From contig NZ_FNSD01000001.1 in NCBI RefSeq assembly GCF_900105625.1, positions 1,674,001 through 1,738,000 on the forward strand: DNA of 64,000 bases, read 5' to 3'. The number at the start of each line of letters is the position of its first letter. The stretch's first letter is position 1. Below the pieces are notes generated by a model. It had not been told where the DNA came from and did no database searches. It worked only from the letters and a program-made list of their open reading frames with translations. The stretch is from Terriglobus roseus (GTDB lineage Bacteria; Acidobacteriota; Terriglobia; Terriglobales; Acidobacteriaceae). The position numbers and the translations under genes are program-made. Of this stretch, positions 61,401 through 64,000 are shown piece after piece.

Positions 61401-63044
61401 TTACTGAATGCTGGCAGTCGTCTTTTCCTTGCTCTTGTCGCTGCGCTCTTCCAGTGCAAGCGCTTCCGGCATGAACGTAAGTGCCTTGGCGATCTGCGGA
61501 TCGTCGTCCTTCGCAGCACGGAACCCTTCGTTAGCGCCGAACTGCGAGATGAACAACTGGCTGCGGATATTCATCTTGACCCATGCAAGATTGGCGTTGA
61601 AGTCGGCGTCTGTATAGTCCACCTTCTTCTCCGTCTTCAGGAATGTCTTGAAGTCGGTCAGGACAGCGTCATCTACCTGGAAGTCCTTGCTGATATTGCG
61701 ATGGGCCAGATAGTGCTTCATGAAGTCAAAGAATGCGCCGTGTACCAGCAGGGCGTTCTCAAAGGCATTGGAACGCGGTGACTCGATTTTCTCGTCCGGC
61801 GTGATGCCGCCACCACCGTAGACGGTACGGCCGCTGTCGGTCTGCTTCACCTCGAGATTGCTCTTGTCGGCGGGCTTAGCGTCATTGCGGACGTAGTAAT
61901 AGTCGTACAGCGACACACCGTTGTAGTCGCGCTGGATCAGGCGACCACTGGGCGTGTAGTAGTGATAGGTCGTCAGGGCGAGACCGGTGTTTTCAGCGAT
62001 CTGAAACACTGTCTGCACAAGGCCCTTGCCGAAGGTGGTTTCACCGACGATCAGCGCGCGGTCGTGATCCTGCAACGCGCCGCTTACGATCTCTGCAGCA
62101 GAGGCTGTATTGCGGTTCACGAGGACGATGATGGGATACTTCTTGCCCTGCTCACCATGGTTCGCCTTATAGACCACGTCCTGGAAGCTGCGGCCCTTCT
62201 GGCTGACGACGATGTCGCCGCGGCTCAGGAACTTGTCGCTCATCGCGACAGCCTCATTCAGGAGGCCGCCCGGATTGCCACGAAGATCAATGATCAGGCC
62301 CGTCATCTCGGGGCCAAACTTCGTCAGGGCGTCTCCGACTTCATGGGAGGTCGTCTCCATGAATTGGGTGACGTGGATGTAGCCAATTCCTGGCTTGATA
62401 AAGTAGGCCAGGTCGACGGAGGGGCGCGGAATCTCATCACGCGTGAGGTCAAAGGTCAGCGGCTTGTCGGCACCTTCACGCTGCATCTGCACGGAAATGT
62501 GGGTGCCCTTCGGGCCCTTCAGCAGATTGCTGACAGCGAGCGAGTCCATGCCATCGGCGCTCTTGCCTTCAATGAAGAGGATGGCGTCGCCAGGCTTGAT
62601 GCCGGACTTGTATGCGGGCGACCCATCGAAAGTATCGATGACGACGACGCGCTGAACGCCATCCTTACCCATCTGCGGCTGGATATGCATGCCGACGCCG
62701 TAATAACGTCCGTGCTGATCCTCGCGCATCTGCGCGTATGCCTTCGGATCGTAGAAGTTACTATGCGGATCCAGCACATGCAGCATGCTCGGGATCGCGC
62801 CGTCGTAAATAACCTTATCGACCTTGTCCGTATCCAGCTTGTCCGCGTAGTTGCCTTCGACGACCGAATACACGTCCGTGAACTGGTGCAGGCTGTCCCG
62901 GACAGTGCTCTCGTCCGTGGCGCTTTGGGCATTCACGCGGCCATTCAGCATGGAACCAGCCAGCGCGCAGGTGCCGAAGAACAGCGAAAGGGAGACAAGT
63001 GCGCGGCGTGTACGTGTCGGCATGCGGTACCTGAACCTCAGCAT
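61401..63044 (-). CDS. S41 family C-terminal processing peptidase
   Basis: A membrane anchor or signal (LVSLSLFFGTCALAGSML) is followed by a helical region, a PDZ domain (VIDTFDGSPAYKSGIKPGDAILFIEGKS) and the S41 protease core. The catalytic Ser is in RNTASAAEIVSGAL and the Lys in GETTFGKGLVQTVF. CtpA-type enzymes trim periplasmic proteins. The ATG at 63044 gives 547 residues; ATG 63023 is an alternative. The C-terminal 130 residues after the core are charged and may be regulatory. Divergent from the SurA-like gene. Confidence 0.93.
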   Translation of the reverse strand: MLRFRYRMPTRTRRALVSLSLFFGTCALAGSMLNGRVNAQSATDESTVRDSLHQFTDVYSVVEGNYADKLDTDKVDKVIYDGAIPSMLHVLDPHSNFYDPKAYAQMREDQHGRYYGVGMHIQPQMGKDGVQRVVVIDTFDGSPAYKSGIKPGDAILFIEGKSADGMDSLAVSNLLKGPKGTHISVQMQREGADKPLTFDLTRDEIPRPSVDLAYFIKPGIGYIHVTQFMETTSHEVGDALTKFGPEMTGLIIDLRGNPGGLLNEAVAMSDKFLSRGDIVVSQKGRSFQDVVYKANHGEQGKKYPIIVLVNRNTASAAEIVSGALQDHDRALIVGETTFGKGLVQTVFQIAENTGLALTTYHYYTPSGRLIQRDYNGVSLYDYYYVRNDAKPADKSNLEVKQTDSGRTVYGGGGITPDEKIESPRSNAFENALLVHGAFFDFMKHYLAHRNISKDFQVDDAVLTDFKTFLKTEKKVDYTDADFNANLAWVKMNIRSQLFISQFGANEGFRAAKDDDPQIAKALTFMPEALALEERSDKSKEKTTASIQ

Positions 63045-63311
63045 GGTGCGTTGGCCATCTGCCTGTAAGAGGCAGGGCGCTCCAGAGTAAGACGGAGTAT
63101 AGCACCGGACTGTCACCCGGAAATCAGTCTGCGGCTTCGGAATTGTGGCGCAATCGCCCGCTTTGGCATCGCCCCACGCGCGCGGACAAGCATCTCGCAC
63201 GCGTAGAATACGAGTTGTCTACCCAGCGCGCTTCATCGCCCGTCCAACACCCTGTGGGCACGGTGCGGCACGCGCGGTGTGGCACGCTCCGAGTCTCCTT
63301 TGCAGGTACGC

Positions 63312-64000
63312 ATGACCGAATCGACCAGGCTGTTCCGCGCCGGCATCTTTGCCGGTCTGCTTCTCTCCACCGCGGCTGTATCCGTGGCCCAGCAGGCTCC
63401 CGCAGCCGCACCATCGAGTCTTCCGGTGCCGCGGTATCAAAGCCCCGGCGTGCCGCAGGCCCCGGCGCCCGCGCCCGTTCCGGAGTTCAACCTGCCGCAG
63501 ACGCCTGCCATTACTCCCAACGCGACCGTCGTTGAGGATGTGATCGTGCGTGTGAACGATGGCATCATCTCGCGGTCTGACCTGGAGCGCGCGGAAGCCA
63601 GCCTGCAGCAGGAGCTGGCGCAGAATCCCGGAGCCGCGGGCGACGCCACGGAACGCCAGAAGAACCTGCTCCGCGACCTGATCGACCAGCAGCTTCTTCT
63701 GTCAAAAGGCAAGGAACTCGGCATCAATCCGGACGCCGAGGTGATCCGTCGTCTCGACGAGATCCGTAAGCAGAACAACCTGCCCAGCATGGAAGCGCTT
63801 GAGGCGGCTGCCCGCTCGCAGGGCGTGTCCTTTGAAGACTTCAAGGCCAACATTCGCAACAGCATTATCACCGGTCAGGTTGTGCGTGACGAGGTCGGTC
63901 GCAGCATCCGCATGAACCGCGCAGACGAGCAGAAGTATTACGACGCGCACAAACAAGATTTCGTCCAGCCCGAGCAGGTTCGCCTGTCCGAGATCCTGGT
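63312..64000 (+). CDS. SurA-like periplasmic peptidylprolyl isomerase/chaperone (3' end missing)
   Basis: The frame opens with a signal peptide (FRAGIFAGLLLSTAAVSVAQQ), then a proline-rich linker, then a SurA N-terminal domain (DVIVRVNDGIISRSDLERAEASL; LLRDLIDQQLLLSKGKELGI; FEDFKANIRNSIITGQVVRDEV). The sequence runs off the window at SEIL, which normally begins the first parvulin domain. SurA helps outer-membrane proteins fold, useful in an organism with large TonB receptors. No ribosome binding site is strong; GCAGGTACGC precedes the ATG. Confidence 0.85.
   Translation, partial: MTESTRLFRAGIFAGLLLSTAAVSVAQQAPAAAPSSLPVPRYQSPGVPQAPAPAPVPEFNLPQTPAITPNATVVEDVIVRVNDGIISRSDLERAEASLQQELAQNPGAAGDATERQKNLLRDLIDQQLLLSKGKELGINPDAEVIRRLDEIRKQNNLPSMEALEAAARSQGVSFEDFKANIRNSIITGQVVRDEVGRSIRMNRADEQKYYDAHKQDFVQPEQVRLSEIL

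Noticed and set aside
1-64000. CRISPR arrays, rRNA genes and intact insertion sequences
   Set aside because: No regularly spaced direct repeats, no rRNA sequence and no transposase-like protein were seen.

Overview
The window reads as chromosome of a GC-rich soil acidobacterium (Acidobacteriota, class Terriglobia; close to Terriglobus, Granulicella or Edaphobacter). The grounds are two very large Oar-like TonB-dependent receptors with an N-terminal carboxypeptidase-regulatory domain, membrane-anchored ToxR/CadC-like regulators beside them, many secreted glycoside hydrolases, and intergenic inverted repeats of a type I recall from these genomes. This is inference from protein content; there is no rRNA in the window.

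Layout. 1-6.1 kb: end of a DegT aminotransferase, the Kdo genes kdsA and kdsD, then three exported proteins on the minus strand. 6.2-16.8 kb: a PerR/Fur-type regulator, tatB-tatC, a TerC protein, aroB-menG, a zinc alcohol dehydrogenase, a Tat-exported TIM-barrel protein, a CDF metal transporter with a threefold tail, and a PASTA protein. 17-25.1 kb: aroC-def-fmt-rsmB on the minus strand, then a diguanylate cyclase, fbp and an AlaX-type editing protein, ending at tRNA-Ala.

25.2-35.8 kb: an island next to tRNA-Ala, marked by a tyrosine-recombinase remnant and visibly lower GC. It holds stress and dormancy-type genes: BON, CBS, two universal stress proteins (USP), a P2-type cation ATPase, an AI-2E permease, HdeD-like membrane proteins and a phosphoribosyltransferase. 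The BON gene and the ATPase gene are each interrupted by one in-frame stop codon and are otherwise open. A second small block (44.6-47.2 kb) carries acetate kinase and a third USP. Five TGTGA-N6-TCAC(A) palindromes of Crp/Fnr type lie upstream of these genes, each with a -10-like hexamer about 32 bases from its centre, the geometry of a class II Crp/Fnr promoter. Together these look like an acidobacterial counterpart of the mycobacterial DosR regulon, wired to a Crp/Fnr-type regulator that is not encoded here.

35.9-57 kb: two parallel polysaccharide-utilisation modules. In each, an Oar-like receptor gene is followed by a strong hairpin and then glycosidase gene(s), and a membrane-anchored regulator is divergent from the receptor. 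Module 1 has GH43 and GH92; module 2 has GH30 and GH3. 57-61.2 kb: cell-surface glycan genes (multi-pass membrane protein, GtrA, FAD oxidoreductase, epimerase). 61.2-64 kb: tRNA-Gly, a C-terminal processing protease and the start of a SurA-like chaperone.
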